DNA from: Candidatus Poribacteria bacterium
Lineage (GTDB): Bacteria > Poribacteria > WGA-4E > PCPOR2b
Reading direction: 5' to 3'
Assembly (NCBI GenBank): GCA_021295755.1
Contig: JAGWBT010000036.1
Span: forward strand, 1-36,012
Length of the DNA: 36,012 nt
Shown here: positions 24,996-34,094 of the stretch, in pieces
Layout: every line of letters starts with the position of its first letter
Numbering within the stretch: the first letter of the stretch is position 1
Position numbers and translations under genes: made by a program
Notes under the pieces: model-generated
Seen by the model: only the letters and a program-made list of their open reading frames with translations
What the model was told of the DNA's origin: nothing
Databases searched by the model: none

Positions 24996-25832
24996 TCACT
25001 TTTGTTCTTCTACTCCTGACTGTGCATTAAGACACCAGTCGTATGGGACATATTGAATCCGTATCTCTTTCCCTTTGAGAAAAGTAGCATCTGCTTCCGG
25101 AAGATATTCCGCAATGAAATTGATAACGCTACCGTGGGTGTCCTCAAAGTCTTCTGCGTACCACTCAAAAATCTGTGAAAGGTATAGCACACCATTTTCA
25201 CGGTCTAAACGTACTTTTTCTGGATTATTGATAAACTTTGCTGTGGAATTGTCGAGCCGCTCTTCAAGCGTTTCTGGAACGAACGCTCGCTTCTCCAAAA
25301 TTGGGCATCCTAGCGACGCACAAACTAGCGCGAAATGGATGCGCGGGTCCCCATATTCATATCGAATGATGTCATGTTCAATGTTGTCCAAGGTGTAGCC
25401 GCGTCCACCAACTTGGAACTTGATACGAGAAAAGAAACCGCCGAATAGCTTGATTTTACGAACGCTTGTTGTCGGGTAGTGGTCAAGGACACCCTTGATC
25501 GTGAGCGCATTGTAGGCGTTAATCCAAAAGGCGAGTCCGGTCTGAAAAGTCGCCTTATCGCTAGGCGCGTTCACGGCAAGCAGATCCAAATAAGATTGCA
25601 ACGTTCCCGGATCGTTTTTGAGCCCGGCGTAGTCAACTCGCCCTTGCGAATCGACATATTTTTGCAAAACTTGGTCAAATAGTTCGTGGCTAAATTTGTC
25701 ATCAGTTGTGGTAACTTGACTTTCTGTTCCGTCCTGCTCTTCGCTTTCAACCCGATGCGGATACAGAAACCACGTACCTAAAACACATAAGACAGTAACC
25801 CCGCCAATTAACCAACGTGTTGTTGATTTCAT
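24996..25832 (-). CDS. DUF547 domain protein, membrane-anchored or exported
   Basis: 278 residues. Residues 8-25 form an N-terminal signal/anchor helix (WLIGGVTVLCVLGTWFLYP). The rest is DUF547: FWINAYNALTIKGVLDHYP, YTLDNIEHDIIR, DPRIHFALVCASLGCP and the C-terminal YLSQIFEWYAEDF are its conserved blocks, with the HFALVCAS Cys/His stretch as a possible active site (the fold has been compared with cysteine-protease-like proteins, but no activity is established). ATG 25832 follows AGGGT, only 11 nt after the stop of the enolase-superfamily gene, so both are likely in one operon. Periplasmic location is inferred. Confidence 0.88.
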   Translation of the reverse strand: MKSTTRWLIGGVTVLCVLGTWFLYPHRVESEEQDGTESQVTTTDDKFSHELFDQVLQKYVDSQGRVDYAGLKNDPGTLQSYLDLLAVNAPSDKATFQTGLAFWINAYNALTIKGVLDHYPTTSVRKIKLFGGFFSRIKFQVGGRGYTLDNIEHDIIRYEYGDPRIHFALVCASLGCPILEKRAFVPETLEERLDNSTAKFINNPEKVRLDRENGVLYLSQIFEWYAEDFEDTHGSVINFIAEYLPEADATFLKGKEIRIQYVPYDWCLNAQSGVEEQK

Positions 25833-25843
25833 CGTATTTTACC

Positions 25844-26935
25844 CTATGACGCGTACTTCTCTATAACAGCCCGATCAATTTCAATGCCTAAGCCCGGTTC
25901 CTGCGGGACGGGGACGTATCCATCGACCGCCTGAATCGGTACTTTGGCGAGATCGGTGCGCAGACCGTTCTCCGTCATGTCGAACTCAAACAACGAAGGA
26001 ATGGGGTTTAACGCTTGTGGGGAATCCGGAATTGTTGCTTGCCAGTGCAATGTGGCGGCAAGACGGATGCTACTGCCCCACATGTGCGGCAGTACACGGA
26101 GATGGTTGGCGCTCGCCATCGCGGCGATCTTGCGGCATTCGGTGAATCCGCCCGCAATACTCACATCGGGCTGGACGATGTCATATCCACGCCTTTGGAT
26201 CAGGTCTCGGAACCCCCAGCGCCCCTGTAAGCCCTCGCCGCCGGCAATTCGCATATTGAGTGCGCGGCGGATCTCTACGTAACCCTCCACATCGTTTGTC
26301 GTAATCGGTTCCTCATACCAGAAGAGATCATTCTCAGCGATCTTCTGTCCCACATCAATTGCTGTCCCAACATCATAACCGCAATTCGCATCAACTGCAA
26401 GGATAACCGTATTTCCAACCGCTTTCCGCACAGCGGCTACATTTTTAACATCATAGGCTTCTCCAAATCCAACCTTCATTTTCATCGCGGAGAATCCTTG
26501 ATCAACGTAACTTTTTGCCTCGTCCATCAAGGTTTGGGTGATGTCAGGGACGTCTTTTTTAAACAGCCCGGTGGCATAGGCAGGGATCCGGTTTCTGAAC
26601 GCGCCACCGAGGAGACGGTAAATAGGCTGATTCAATGCTTTCCCCACAATGTCCCACAGTGCGATGTCCACTCCACTTATGGCGGCGGCATTGCTCCTGC
26701 CTTGGTGCATCGTGTTCCAGATGACCTCTATATCAAACGGATCCTTTCCAATCAAGCAGGTGTCAATCGCCACTTGCGATGGCGTGCTTGTACCTTCGCC
26801 CCAGCCTACAATGCCAGCATCGGTGCGAATCTCCACGATACCCGCATTTCTCGTCTTTGACCATGATCGTGCGTTTGCAAACGGTTCGATTAATGGATAA
26901 CTGAGATTGTAGGTTTTGACCTCGGTGATTTTCAT
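25844..26935 (-). CDS. Mandelate racemase/muconate-lactonizing enzyme family protein
   Basis: 363 residues with a complete MLE-subgroup active site: KxK in AMKMKVGFG (about 153-155), metal ligands Asp in LAVDANCGYD, Glu in WYEEPI and Glu in AGGEGLQG, plus the QPDVSIAGG strand and a histidine in LPHMWGSS. A KxK with a His suggests a racemase or dehydratase of the mandelate-racemase/galactarate-dehydratase type; substrate unresolved. Only distantly similar to the rhamnonate-dehydratase-like gene at 17507-18676. Ribosome site AAGGA. DUF547 gene follows after 11 nt. Confidence 0.9.
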   Translation of the reverse strand: MKITEVKTYNLSYPLIEPFANARSWSKTRNAGIVEIRTDAGIVGWGEGTSTPSQVAIDTCLIGKDPFDIEVIWNTMHQGRSNAAAISGVDIALWDIVGKALNQPIYRLLGGAFRNRIPAYATGLFKKDVPDITQTLMDEAKSYVDQGFSAMKMKVGFGEAYDVKNVAAVRKAVGNTVILAVDANCGYDVGTAIDVGQKIAENDLFWYEEPITTNDVEGYVEIRRALNMRIAGGEGLQGRWGFRDLIQRRGYDIVQPDVSIAGGFTECRKIAAMASANHLRVLPHMWGSSIRLAATLHWQATIPDSPQALNPIPSLFEFDMTENGLRTDLAKVPIQAVDGYVPVPQEPGLGIEIDRAVIEKYAS

Positions 26936-27311
26936 GTTTTCCTTGATGCGCGATATATGATAGTGCAGGTTGTCGTCCCTCGTTCCGGCGTTGGTCTAAA
27001 TCGTGAAACGTGAAACGTAATGCGTAAGAAGTTCATTATGCACAAGGGTTACGGGATATGGACCCCGATAAGATTAGGATTCAAAACAATATATCTACTA
27101 CTAGCAACCTGAATTATGATAGGCAGAACATTCAGACCAAATACAGATATTCTGAGATTGCTTTATCGTGGTAACTTCAGTCAGTCTATCTTGGAAAATT
27201 ATGGCATTATAACATAAGTGCACGCCGAAAGCGAATACTAAATGCCTCCTGAATGTAGAGCAATGCGCTACAACCGAAAAAGGTATCACTGAAGTGAATG
27301 GAACAATGACT
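26936..27311. other. Intergenic stretch with hairpin repeat copy 2
   Basis: 376 nt without a gene, upstream of the enolase-superfamily gene and downstream of the nucleotidyltransferase gene (both minus strand). It contains short tandem CGTGAAA words at about 27002-27015 and the hairpin repeat at 27063-27089. I see no strong promoter. Confidence 0.6.
27063..27089 (+). repeat. Dispersed hairpin repeat, copy 2
   Basis: Same 27-nt unit as 19832-19858 with two changes (CCCCGATAAGATTAGGATTC at its start). Confidence 0.6.
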
Positions 27312-29237
27312 TCACCACCTCATCTCTTCCAAGAAGGGATTGTTTTCATCGTAGTAATATGCAGCCTCTTCAACAGAGATTTGACTCTCTTTGGTGAGTC
27401 GCAGTGGGGAAGAAAACTGCTCGATAACCCCCTTTTGAGCCAGCCATTCGCAGACAAGTCCGACCCAAGCCTGCCGCACTCCGAAGTAGTCACTCAACTC
27501 AGTGGCGGTGCGTGTACCGCCTGCGCTCGCCAAGAAATCGAAAAGCGGCTGAAAAAGGGTGAAGGTTTGATCATTCAGATAGCGGTCAATCGTCTCAAGT
27601 GTGCGACGAACCATTTCCTCATCCTTATCTTTATGGATTAAATCTGTAAAAACCGCGTCAAAGAAATTGGGGTTATGTTCCCTCGCTTGATAAATAGCTT
27701 TCCGCTTCGGCACCTCTCCGTGCATAATGGTCTCAACCCGTGCCAACTGCTGAACCACAAACATAATGTATAAAAAACTATAGCTGAGATCTTTTTTTAT
27801 ATAGAACCACTTTTCTGCCTTTGTCAATAGCGCGAAGATACTATTTCCGGCGTTTATAAGTTGTGTTTCTTGGTCTCTTTGACCGATCTGTTTCAGGTCG
27901 CTATGCCATTTCTCGATGGCTTCATCCCTCGTAAAAAGCACTCGACTTCTGGATAGAATTGAATGCAATTCACTTCCCTGCAATCCACCTTCTAGGAGCT
28001 GCTGGTATCGCTTTCGTGGATGCATCGTCACATTGATATTCACACCATTTTCTACTAGGCTGTAGTGTTCATCGAATTTTGCGTCGTCGCGCCCAATGAG
28101 GAGGAGGTTGACGTTAGTATGTTGCCAAACATTATCTTCTGCGAGGTTACTTGTGAGAATCGCTGCGATGATGTACCGATCGTCTTTGACCTTATCCACG
28201 AAGGCCCCCAGCGCAGCCATAATCTGAGGGTGTGCGTCCGCCCCGATGCGAAGATCGGGATTCAAAGCAAATTTCAATTGTGGGGGAGGCGATTTGCTCA
28301 TTGTGACAGTTTCTTTCCGGTCATAATAGTAGGCAGCTTCTTCCATTTCGATCTGACTTTTCAACGTGATCTTCACAGGGGTAGATACCTGTTGAATGAT
28401 GCCTTTTTGCGCTAACCATTCATAGGCAGCATCAAAACGATTGTCACCGATCTTCTTTTGGAAGTAATCATTTAACTCCGTTGTAGATCGAGGACCGGCC
28501 GCTTCGGCTAAGAAATCTAGGATTGGTTGGAAGATAAATAGTTTCTCGTTAAGGTAGTCACTGATAGTATCTAGAGCGTTTTGGATGACCCCTTCATTCT
28601 TCTCACAGTTAATCAGATCTGAATAGGTAACACGGAAAAAGTCGGGATTATATTCAAGCGCGGGCTGGATGACCTCTCGCGACGGCACCTCATCGTTCAG
28701 GATTACCTCAATTCTCGCCAAGCTTTCCACCACACGCAGGATGGACAGGAAGCTATAATTGATGTCTTCGTTGACATAAAACTGCTTTTCGGCATATCTC
28801 AATGTGGGGAGCAGTCCGGTTGTAACAATGAGGAGTTGGAGCGCCCTATCTCTCCCACCGATATTATGTAGATTGGCGTTTTGATACCACGTTTTGACTG
28901 ATTCATCGCTACAGAAAAGGAGGGTACTACGGGAGAAGAAGGAGTGCTCAAATGAGCCTTGCAGCGCTGCTTCCTGCCATCGTCTTAATTGACTTCTTGG
29001 CACGACTTCCGCATGGATGTTGACATCGTTTTCTGCTAAAGTGTAACCTCTAGGATTACCTTTTCCCTCTCTTTGGACGAGTAGGAGATCGATGTCGGAT
29101 TTGTCCCAGACTTGGTCGTAGGACATACTACCGCACAGAATAGCAGCGATGATATTCCGATCTTTCTGGACCTTTGTGACGAGGGAATCCAACGCATCAC
29201 GATAGCGTTTTTCAACAGCAGCTTGCGATTCCATCAT
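27312..29237 (-). CDS. Duplicated nucleotidyltransferase-fold protein with degenerate second half
   Basis: 641 residues made of two tandem units (about 8-306 and 335-629). Each unit is a MNT-type nucleotidyltransferase domain, an alpha-helical region and a winged-helix-like segment ending EEAAYYYD. Unit 1 has an intact site: G36-S37 and D48-x-D50 (CGSMSYDQVWDKSDIDLLL), third acid E77 in VNIHAEVV. Unit 2 has lost it all: S363-N364, N375-x-N377 (TNVNLLLI), T in VNINVTMH. One active and one dead half suggests a built-in regulatory or binding domain. Relatives include aminoglycoside-type and toxin-antitoxin (MNT) transferases, but no partner HEPN gene adjoins. Start at the first of two ATGs after AGGAG. 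Confidence 0.85.
   Translation of the reverse strand: MMESQAAVEKRYRDALDSLVTKVQKDRNIIAAILCGSMSYDQVWDKSDIDLLLVQREGKGNPRGYTLAENDVNIHAEVVPRSQLRRWQEAALQGSFEHSFFSRSTLLFCSDESVKTWYQNANLHNIGGRDRALQLLIVTTGLLPTLRYAEKQFYVNEDINYSFLSILRVVESLARIEVILNDEVPSREVIQPALEYNPDFFRVTYSDLINCEKNEGVIQNALDTISDYLNEKLFIFQPILDFLAEAAGPRSTTELNDYFQKKIGDNRFDAAYEWLAQKGIIQQVSTPVKITLKSQIEMEEAAYYYDRKETVTMSKSPPPQLKFALNPDLRIGADAHPQIMAALGAFVDKVKDDRYIIAAILTSNLAEDNVWQHTNVNLLLIGRDDAKFDEHYSLVENGVNINVTMHPRKRYQQLLEGGLQGSELHSILSRSRVLFTRDEAIEKWHSDLKQIGQRDQETQLINAGNSIFALLTKAEKWFYIKKDLSYSFLYIMFVVQQLARVETIMHGEVPKRKAIYQAREHNPNFFDAVFTDLIHKDKDEEMVRRTLETIDRYLNDQTFTLFQPLFDFLASAGGTRTATELSDYFGVRQAWVGLVCEWLAQKGVIEQFSSPLRLTKESQISVEEAAYYYDENNPFLEEMRW
28241..28270 (+). 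repeat. Dispersed hairpin repeat, copy 3, inside a coding linker
   Basis: Matches the 27-nt unit with a 3-nt insertion (CCCCGAT-GCG-AAGATCGGGATTC...). It lies in frame within the nucleotidyltransferase gene and encodes linker residues about 323-332 between the two units. Confidence 0.5.
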
Positions 29238-29587
29238 TTGACATTCTCCTTTCCAGATGGCATTTCAATATAGCACATATATGTGAAGTGTTCAAGAAAA
29301 ATCTAAGGACAATCACTGAGCGTAGCGAGTGTAGCATTTCTGCGACGATGGTGTGGCATAGTTTCGACAATCTCTTTGTTAGCACGATACTCCGTTGCAA
29401 TCACAGCGTATATCAGAAACAGATACAAAGTCGCCCGGAGAAAGCGTTTTCTGCAAAACTTGGATTTTTTGACAACCTCTTTCAGTGATTCAAGATAGCT
29501 GTGGTATCGAAATTGCGCGTGGTTGGTGAACAAGTAAATTTCGTTTTGAGATTGAATCCGGTTCCACTTCAAAAGGAGGATTACCCC
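29238..29587. other. Divergent intergenic region before the WD40 gene
   Basis: About 350 nt. A possible plus-strand -35 (TTGACA, 29469-29474) is followed by a weak -10 after 19 nt. The imperfect palindrome CACTGAGCGTAGCGAGTG lies at about 29315-29332. An 89-codon minus-strand open frame (29303-29572) has no ribosome site or family features. Confidence 0.5.
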
Positions 29588-32056
29588 ATGAAAAAGGAAC
29601 TGTTTTTCAAGCTAAGCCTTTTGTTCGTTTCTGTTCTGTTTCTACAGGATAGCTTTGCCCAAGATTCTCCGCAATGGCGTTTACCCGAAAATGTCAAGGC
29701 GCGCCTCGGTAGGGGAAGCATAGTTGAGATGCGGTATTCTCCGGACGGAACTCGCCTCGCGGTGGCTAGCTCTATCGGGATTTGGTTTTATGATACAACA
29801 ACCCTTCAAGAGGTTGATCTGTTCACCGGGCATACCTCTTGGGTCACTAGCATCGCGTATAGTCCAGATGGACAGATGCTAGCGAGTGGTAGCGCTCGAG
29901 GGGATAACACCATCCGTCTATGGGATGCCATCACGGGTGAACACAAGCGAACCCTCACCGGACATAGTTGGACTGTCCATAGCATGGCATTTAGTCCAGA
30001 TGGGAAAATGCTGGTAAGTGGGAGTGGAGACCAGACCGTCCGTCTGTGGGATGTCGCCACGGGTGAAGAAAAGTGGAGTTTCAGCGATTCCAGATCTTGG
30101 GTACAGAGCGTTGCGTTTAGCCCAGATGGAGAAACGCTGGCATGTGGACATTCGATCGGTACATTGCGAGTGTGGGAGGTTACGACGGGTGAACAAAAGT
30201 GGACAGACGGGCATCCAATTGTGATTTGGAGTATCGCATTCAGCCCGGACGGCGAGATGTTGGCGAGTGTGAGTGGGGACAAGACCATCCAACTATGGGA
30301 TACCGTGACAGGTGAACGCAAACGAACCCTCACTGATCATACAGATAGGGTCCGTAGTGTTGCCTTCAGTCCGGATGGGGAGACGCTAGCAAGTGGAAGT
30401 TGGGATGGCACAGTGCGGCTGTGGAATGTTGCGACGGGTGAACAAAAGCTGAGGATCGGAGGCCTAGGTTGGGTCAAAAATGTTGTCTTCAGTCCGGATG
30501 GGGAGACACTAGCAAGTAGGAGTAATGATGAAACCATTCGTCTGTGGGATGTCACGACGGGTGAACAGAAGGGGAGGATCACCGGGTATGCATCTGAGGT
30601 CTCTAGTGTTGCCTTCAGTCCGGCTGGGGGGATACTGGCAAGTGCGGAGGAAAATGGTGTGGTGTATCTTTGGGACGGGGTGACCGGAAGGCACAAGCGG
30701 ACCCTCGCTGGGCATACGGATTGGGTCCATAGCGTCACGTTCAGTCCGGATGGGAAGACGTTGGCAAGTGGAGGTGGCGATGAAACCATCCGTCTTTGGG
30801 ATGTTGTAACGGGTGAACAGAAGGGGACAATCAGGCAGACATCTGCTGTTGGTAGTGTTGCGTTCAGTCCGGATGGACGGACGCTGGCGAGTGAGGGTAA
30901 AAATACGGTGTATCTATGGGATGTTATGGCAGGTGAACGCAAGAAAGCATTCACCGGGCACACGGGAGGGATCCAGAGTCTTGCGTTTAGTCCGGCTGGA
31001 GAGACGCTGGCGAGTGGGGATTGGAACGGTACTATCCGTCTGTGGGATGTCGCAACAGGTGAACAGAAAGAGACCCTCTTCGCCCAAGGTTCGACTATCT
31101 GGAGCCTCGTATTTAGTCCAGATGGAAACACGCTCGCAAGCGCGGGTAGCCGAGAGATTCGTCTGTGGGACACCGTGACAGGCGAACAGAAGGGAACACT
31201 AGTCGGGTATGAGGATGATATCTTGAGCCTTGCGTTCAGCCCGGATGGGCGGACACTCGCTAGTGGCGGAGGACGATGGGATTATACTCTTCGTCTGTGG
31301 GATGTCGTGACGGGTGTCTCCAAGGGGATTCTCACCGGGCATACGTGGACTGTCACTAGCCTTGCGTTCAGCCCGGACGGAGAGACACTGGCAAGCGGGA
31401 GTGGGGATGGCACGGTGCTCCTGTGGGAACTCCCGCCCCCAACGGTGTTCGGAGATGTCAACCGCGATGGTGTGGTGAACCTTCAAGATTTGATGTACGT
31501 TCACTCAAACTTTGGGAGGATAGGACAGGACGGTGCCGACCTAAACGGGGATGGCGTGGTCAACCTCCTGGATCTGGTCACGGTTGCCGGGGCGATAAGG
31601 GAGGCTGCGGCGGCTCCTTCCGCACATTCGGTGGCACTTACGTCCCTTACCGAGGCGGCGGTCCGGGGCTGGCTCACTCAAGCACAGGGGTTAGATCTCA
31701 CGGATCTAAGGTTACGAAGGGGAATTTTCTTCCTTGAGCGGCTCCTTGCTGCAGTAACGCCGAAAGAAACAGGACTGTTGCCCAACTATCCGAATCCGTT
31801 CAATCCAGAGACGTGGATACCGTATCACCTCGCCCGCGCCTCCGATGTGACACTCACAATCTACGACACAACAGGTGCGATGGTTCGCCAACTATATATG
31901 GGACATCAGCCGGCAGGATTCTATACCGCTCGGAACCGCGCGGTGTACTGGGATGGACGTAACGAAAACGGGGAACCGATCGCAAGTGGTATCTATTTTT
32001 ACCAACTCCGGGCAGGGGATTATACCGCTACAAGGCGGATGGTGCCTGTTAAATAG
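29588..32056 (+). CDS. Secreted WD40 double-propeller protein with dockerin and C-terminal sorting-type domain
   Basis: 822 residues. Signal peptide (1 to about 22, ends DSFAQ), then 14 WD40 repeats (residues about 45-617; AFSPDGETLASGS...IRLWDVATGEQK type), enough for two seven-bladed propellers. A dockerin type I module follows (about 620-675) with two calcium loops DVNRDGVVNLQDL and DLNGDGVVNLLDL. The C-terminal ~90 residues begin LPNYPNPFNPETW and end YFYQLRAGDYTATRRMVPVK, a FlgD-Ig-like/type IX-style sorting domain. Probably a surface-exposed protein-binding scaffold; a dockerin implies a cohesin partner elsewhere. Start ATG 29588 set by AAGGAGG at 9 nt. Repeats are very similar also at DNA level, producing long spurious antisense frames. 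Confidence 0.92.
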   Translation: MKKELFFKLSLLFVSVLFLQDSFAQDSPQWRLPENVKARLGRGSIVEMRYSPDGTRLAVASSIGIWFYDTTTLQEVDLFTGHTSWVTSIAYSPDGQMLASGSARGDNTIRLWDAITGEHKRTLTGHSWTVHSMAFSPDGKMLVSGSGDQTVRLWDVATGEEKWSFSDSRSWVQSVAFSPDGETLACGHSIGTLRVWEVTTGEQKWTDGHPIVIWSIAFSPDGEMLASVSGDKTIQLWDTVTGERKRTLTDHTDRVRSVAFSPDGETLASGSWDGTVRLWNVATGEQKLRIGGLGWVKNVVFSPDGETLASRSNDETIRLWDVTTGEQKGRITGYASEVSSVAFSPAGGILASAEENGVVYLWDGVTGRHKRTLAGHTDWVHSVTFSPDGKTLASGGGDETIRLWDVVTGEQKGTIRQTSAVGSVAFSPDGRTLASEGKNTVYLWDVMAGERKKAFTGHTGGIQSLAFSPAGETLASGDWNGTIRLWDVATGEQKETLFAQGSTIWSLVFSPDGNTLASAGSREIRLWDTVTGEQKGTLVGYEDDILSLAFSPDGRTLASGGGRWDYTLRLWDVVTGVSKGILTGHTWTVTSLAFSPDGETLASGSGDGTVLLWELPPPTVFGDVNRDGVVNLQDLMYVHSNFGRIGQDGADLNGDGVVNLLDLVTVAGAIREAAAAPSAHSVALTSLTEAAVRGWLTQAQGLDLTDLRLRRGIFFLERLLAAVTPKETGLLPNYPNPFNPETWIPYHLARASDVTLTIYDTTGAMVRQLYMGHQPAGFYTARNRAVYWDGRNENGEPIASGIYFYQLRAGDYTATRRMVPVK

Positions 32057-32112
32057 TACCGCAAATTAGGGAGAAGCAGGAGGTTTCCTATTGTCTAAGT
32101 TTCAACCGAAGT

Positions 32113-33156
32113 TCAAAACTTGCCATCCCGCACTTCAAACTTCGTCGGTTTCCCCAAGGTTGTTCCTCCGATTTCTGCCCAATGCGCTACCCACTGTACC
32201 ATCTGTTCAAGTGAAACTCGCGGATAACCAAAAAGCTGATGACAGTGAGCGGCGTTACTCAAGAGTGCGGTTTCTGCTTCTATCCCTTCAAAGGCGGGTG
32301 TTTTTCCGAAAATTTCACCGAATCGTGTGGCGAGCCAGCGAATCGAAACGATTTCTGGACCTGTGAGATTAAGAAGCATCGGTGGACTTTGGCAGTGCAT
32401 GAGGGCACGTAGTACGACTGCGTTTGCGTCTCCTTGCCAGATGACGTTGGCAGCTCCCATTGTCACATCTACAGGTTTTTCGTAATAAACTTTTTCTGCG
32501 ATGTCCAGTAGGATGCCGTACCGCAGATCGATGGCGTAGTTCAAACGGAGGATTGCGAGAGGGGTGCCAAATTGATTTGAGGTGTGCTCAAACACCCGCT
32601 CGCGACCAAGGCAGGATTGTGCATATTCGCCGATCGGCTCCACAGGGTGCATCTCCGTCGCACCGCCGTGTGAAATGGGTGTTAGTGGATAGACGTTTCC
32701 TGTTGAAAAAACGACGATTCGGGAGTTCCGATATTTTTTTGCCACTCGGCCGGGCATATAGGTATTCATTGCCCATGTCAGGGGTTCATTGCCGGTGGAG
32801 CCAAACTTCCTGCCCGCCATAAAAATCACATTGGGGACCTCCGGCAACGCTTGCAACTCGGTTTCGCTGAGCAAATCACACGCAATGGTCTCAATGCCAA
32901 CCCGATTCAGATCTGCCTGTAAGCCGGGTGATGAGAAACGGGACACGCTGATCACTCTCTTGTCCGAACCAGCTTCATCAATGGCGCGTTTTGCCAGTTT
33001 TGCGAGCGTTGGTCCCATCTTCCCACCCACACCGAGTATAAGCAGGTCGCCCGCCATTTCTCCCATCGCTTCAACGACCTCTAGCGTCGGTGTAGACATC
33101 ACGTCCTCAAGTTGCTCTGAATCCTCAATGTATTGGGGATGCAATATTGTTCCCAT
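32113..33156 (-). CDS. NAD-dependent epimerase/dehydratase (extended SDR)
   Basis: 347 residues. Rossmann nucleotide loop LGVGGKMGPTLAKLA near residues 41-55, FMAGRKFG (in place of the classic NNAG), VFSTGNVYP (Ser of the catalytic triad region) and EYAQSCLGRER, where the catalytic motif YxxxK reads YAQSC, so the usual lysine is cysteine. C-terminal NLTGPEIVSIRWLATRFGEIFG is the substrate-side region of nucleotide-sugar epimerases. About 40 residues precede the Rossmann fold, longer than usual. The gene follows DUF58 by 14 nt and converges on the WD40 gene. Confidence 0.85.
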   Translation of the reverse strand: MGTILHPQYIEDSEQLEDVMSTPTLEVVEAMGEMAGDLLILGVGGKMGPTLAKLAKRAIDEAGSDKRVISVSRFSSPGLQADLNRVGIETIACDLLSETELQALPEVPNVIFMAGRKFGSTGNEPLTWAMNTYMPGRVAKKYRNSRIVVFSTGNVYPLTPISHGGATEMHPVEPIGEYAQSCLGRERVFEHTSNQFGTPLAILRLNYAIDLRYGILLDIAEKVYYEKPVDVTMGAANVIWQGDANAVVLRALMHCQSPPMLLNLTGPEIVSIRWLATRFGEIFGKTPAFEGIEAETALLSNAAHCHQLFGYPRVSLEQMVQWVAHWAEIGGTTLGKPTKFEVRDGKF

Positions 33157-33170
33157 TGTATCTATCCCTT

Positions 33171-34061
33171 TTACTTCCGTCGTGAAAGATAGGACGAGAG
33201 CGCATAATCAAACGGTGTTGCTGTGTCAATTTGTACGTAGTCAATTAGGCTGGCACCGCATCCCCGACGATAGGCTTGAATGAATTCCCCCAACTGTTCC
33301 AGATAGCCAGCTTTGAGTGCCTCTGCTTGCGTTGAGAGGGTTCCCTCCGTCTCCATATCTCGAAAAACTACTGGTCCCTCAAACGGGAATGTCATCTCGG
33401 CTTTGTCGAGCAGATGGAAAACAATGACCTCATGCTTGCGGTGGCGAAAATGTTTGAGGGCAGACAGGACTTCTGACGGTTGATCGAGGAGGTCGGAGAT
33501 TACGATGACCAATCCACGACGGATAATCCGTTTGGCGAGTTCGTTAAAAGTGGCGCTGATACTCGTTTCTTCGCCCGGCTGGATACTTTCTAAGGTAGAC
33601 ATGATAGCGTGCAGATGGGTTGCAGCACCGCGTGGTGGGATGTATTCCCTGATATGTGTGTCAAAGACCGCTAAACCTGCGGAGTCCCGCTGCTTGAGCA
33701 TGAGATACGTCAACGATGCGGCGAGGTAACAAGCGTATTCGAACTTAGTGATGCCGCTGTCGTCATATTTGTAGTTCATTGATCCGCTGGCATCGAGCAG
33801 GATATAGGCGCGAAGGTTGGTTTCCTCCTCAAACTTTTTGATGTAGTAACGGTCGGATTTACCGTACACCTTCCAGTCGATATAACGGATGGCGTCGCCG
33901 GGCATGTATTGCCGATGCTCTGCAAATTCCACGCTGAAGCCCTGATATGGACTTTTGTGCCGTCCCGTGATAAAACCCTCCACGACAAGACGGGCGACTA
34001 GTTCCATACCGCCGAGCCGGGAGAGTGCTGTGGGATCTAAGTATCTGTGAGATGTTCTCAT
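33171..34061 (-). CDS. DUF58 (vWA-like) protein
   Basis: 296 residues. DUF58 region: GRHKSPYQGFSVEFAEHRQYMPGDAIRYIDWKVYGKSDRYYIKKFEEETN, split by the usual short loops, followed by a von Willebrand A-like MIDAS start LLDASGSM and VIVISDLLD. Such proteins usually pair with a MoxR AAA+ ATPase as metal- or protein-maturation chaperones; no MoxR lies in the window, although the rest of the operon may continue upstream or downstream. No signal peptide or membrane helix. Gaps of 33 and 14 nt to neighbours indicate one transcription unit with the MetH-activation and SDR genes. Confidence 0.92.
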   Translation of the reverse strand: MRTSHRYLDPTALSRLGGMELVARLVVEGFITGRHKSPYQGFSVEFAEHRQYMPGDAIRYIDWKVYGKSDRYYIKKFEEETNLRAYILLDASGSMNYKYDDSGITKFEYACYLAASLTYLMLKQRDSAGLAVFDTHIREYIPPRGAATHLHAIMSTLESIQPGEETSISATFNELAKRIIRRGLVIVISDLLDQPSEVLSALKHFRHRKHEVIVFHLLDKAEMTFPFEGPVVFRDMETEGTLSTQAEALKAGYLEQLGEFIQAYRRGCGASLIDYVQIDTATPFDYALSSYLSRRK

Positions 34062-34094
34062 GATCTTTCCGTTCTTTGAAGAGGAATGTTGAGA

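Noticed and set aside
27312-29237. Toxin-antitoxin MNT/HEPN pair
   Set aside because: No HEPN Rx4-6H motif is visible in the helical regions and no partner gene lies beside it.
29303-29572. 89-codon minus-strand open frame before the WD40 gene
   Set aside because: Overlaps the likely promoter and ribosome site of the WD40 gene; no family features.
30337-31173. Long minus-strand open frame (278 codons) opposite the WD40 gene, plus others at 29806-30333 and 31199-31504
   Set aside because: They follow the repeat periodicity of the WD40 codons, have no ribosome sites and no domain features; they are shadows.
29700-31430. DNA tandem repeat array as a non-coding satellite
   Set aside because: The ~120-nt periodicity is fully explained by WD40 codons in one open frame.
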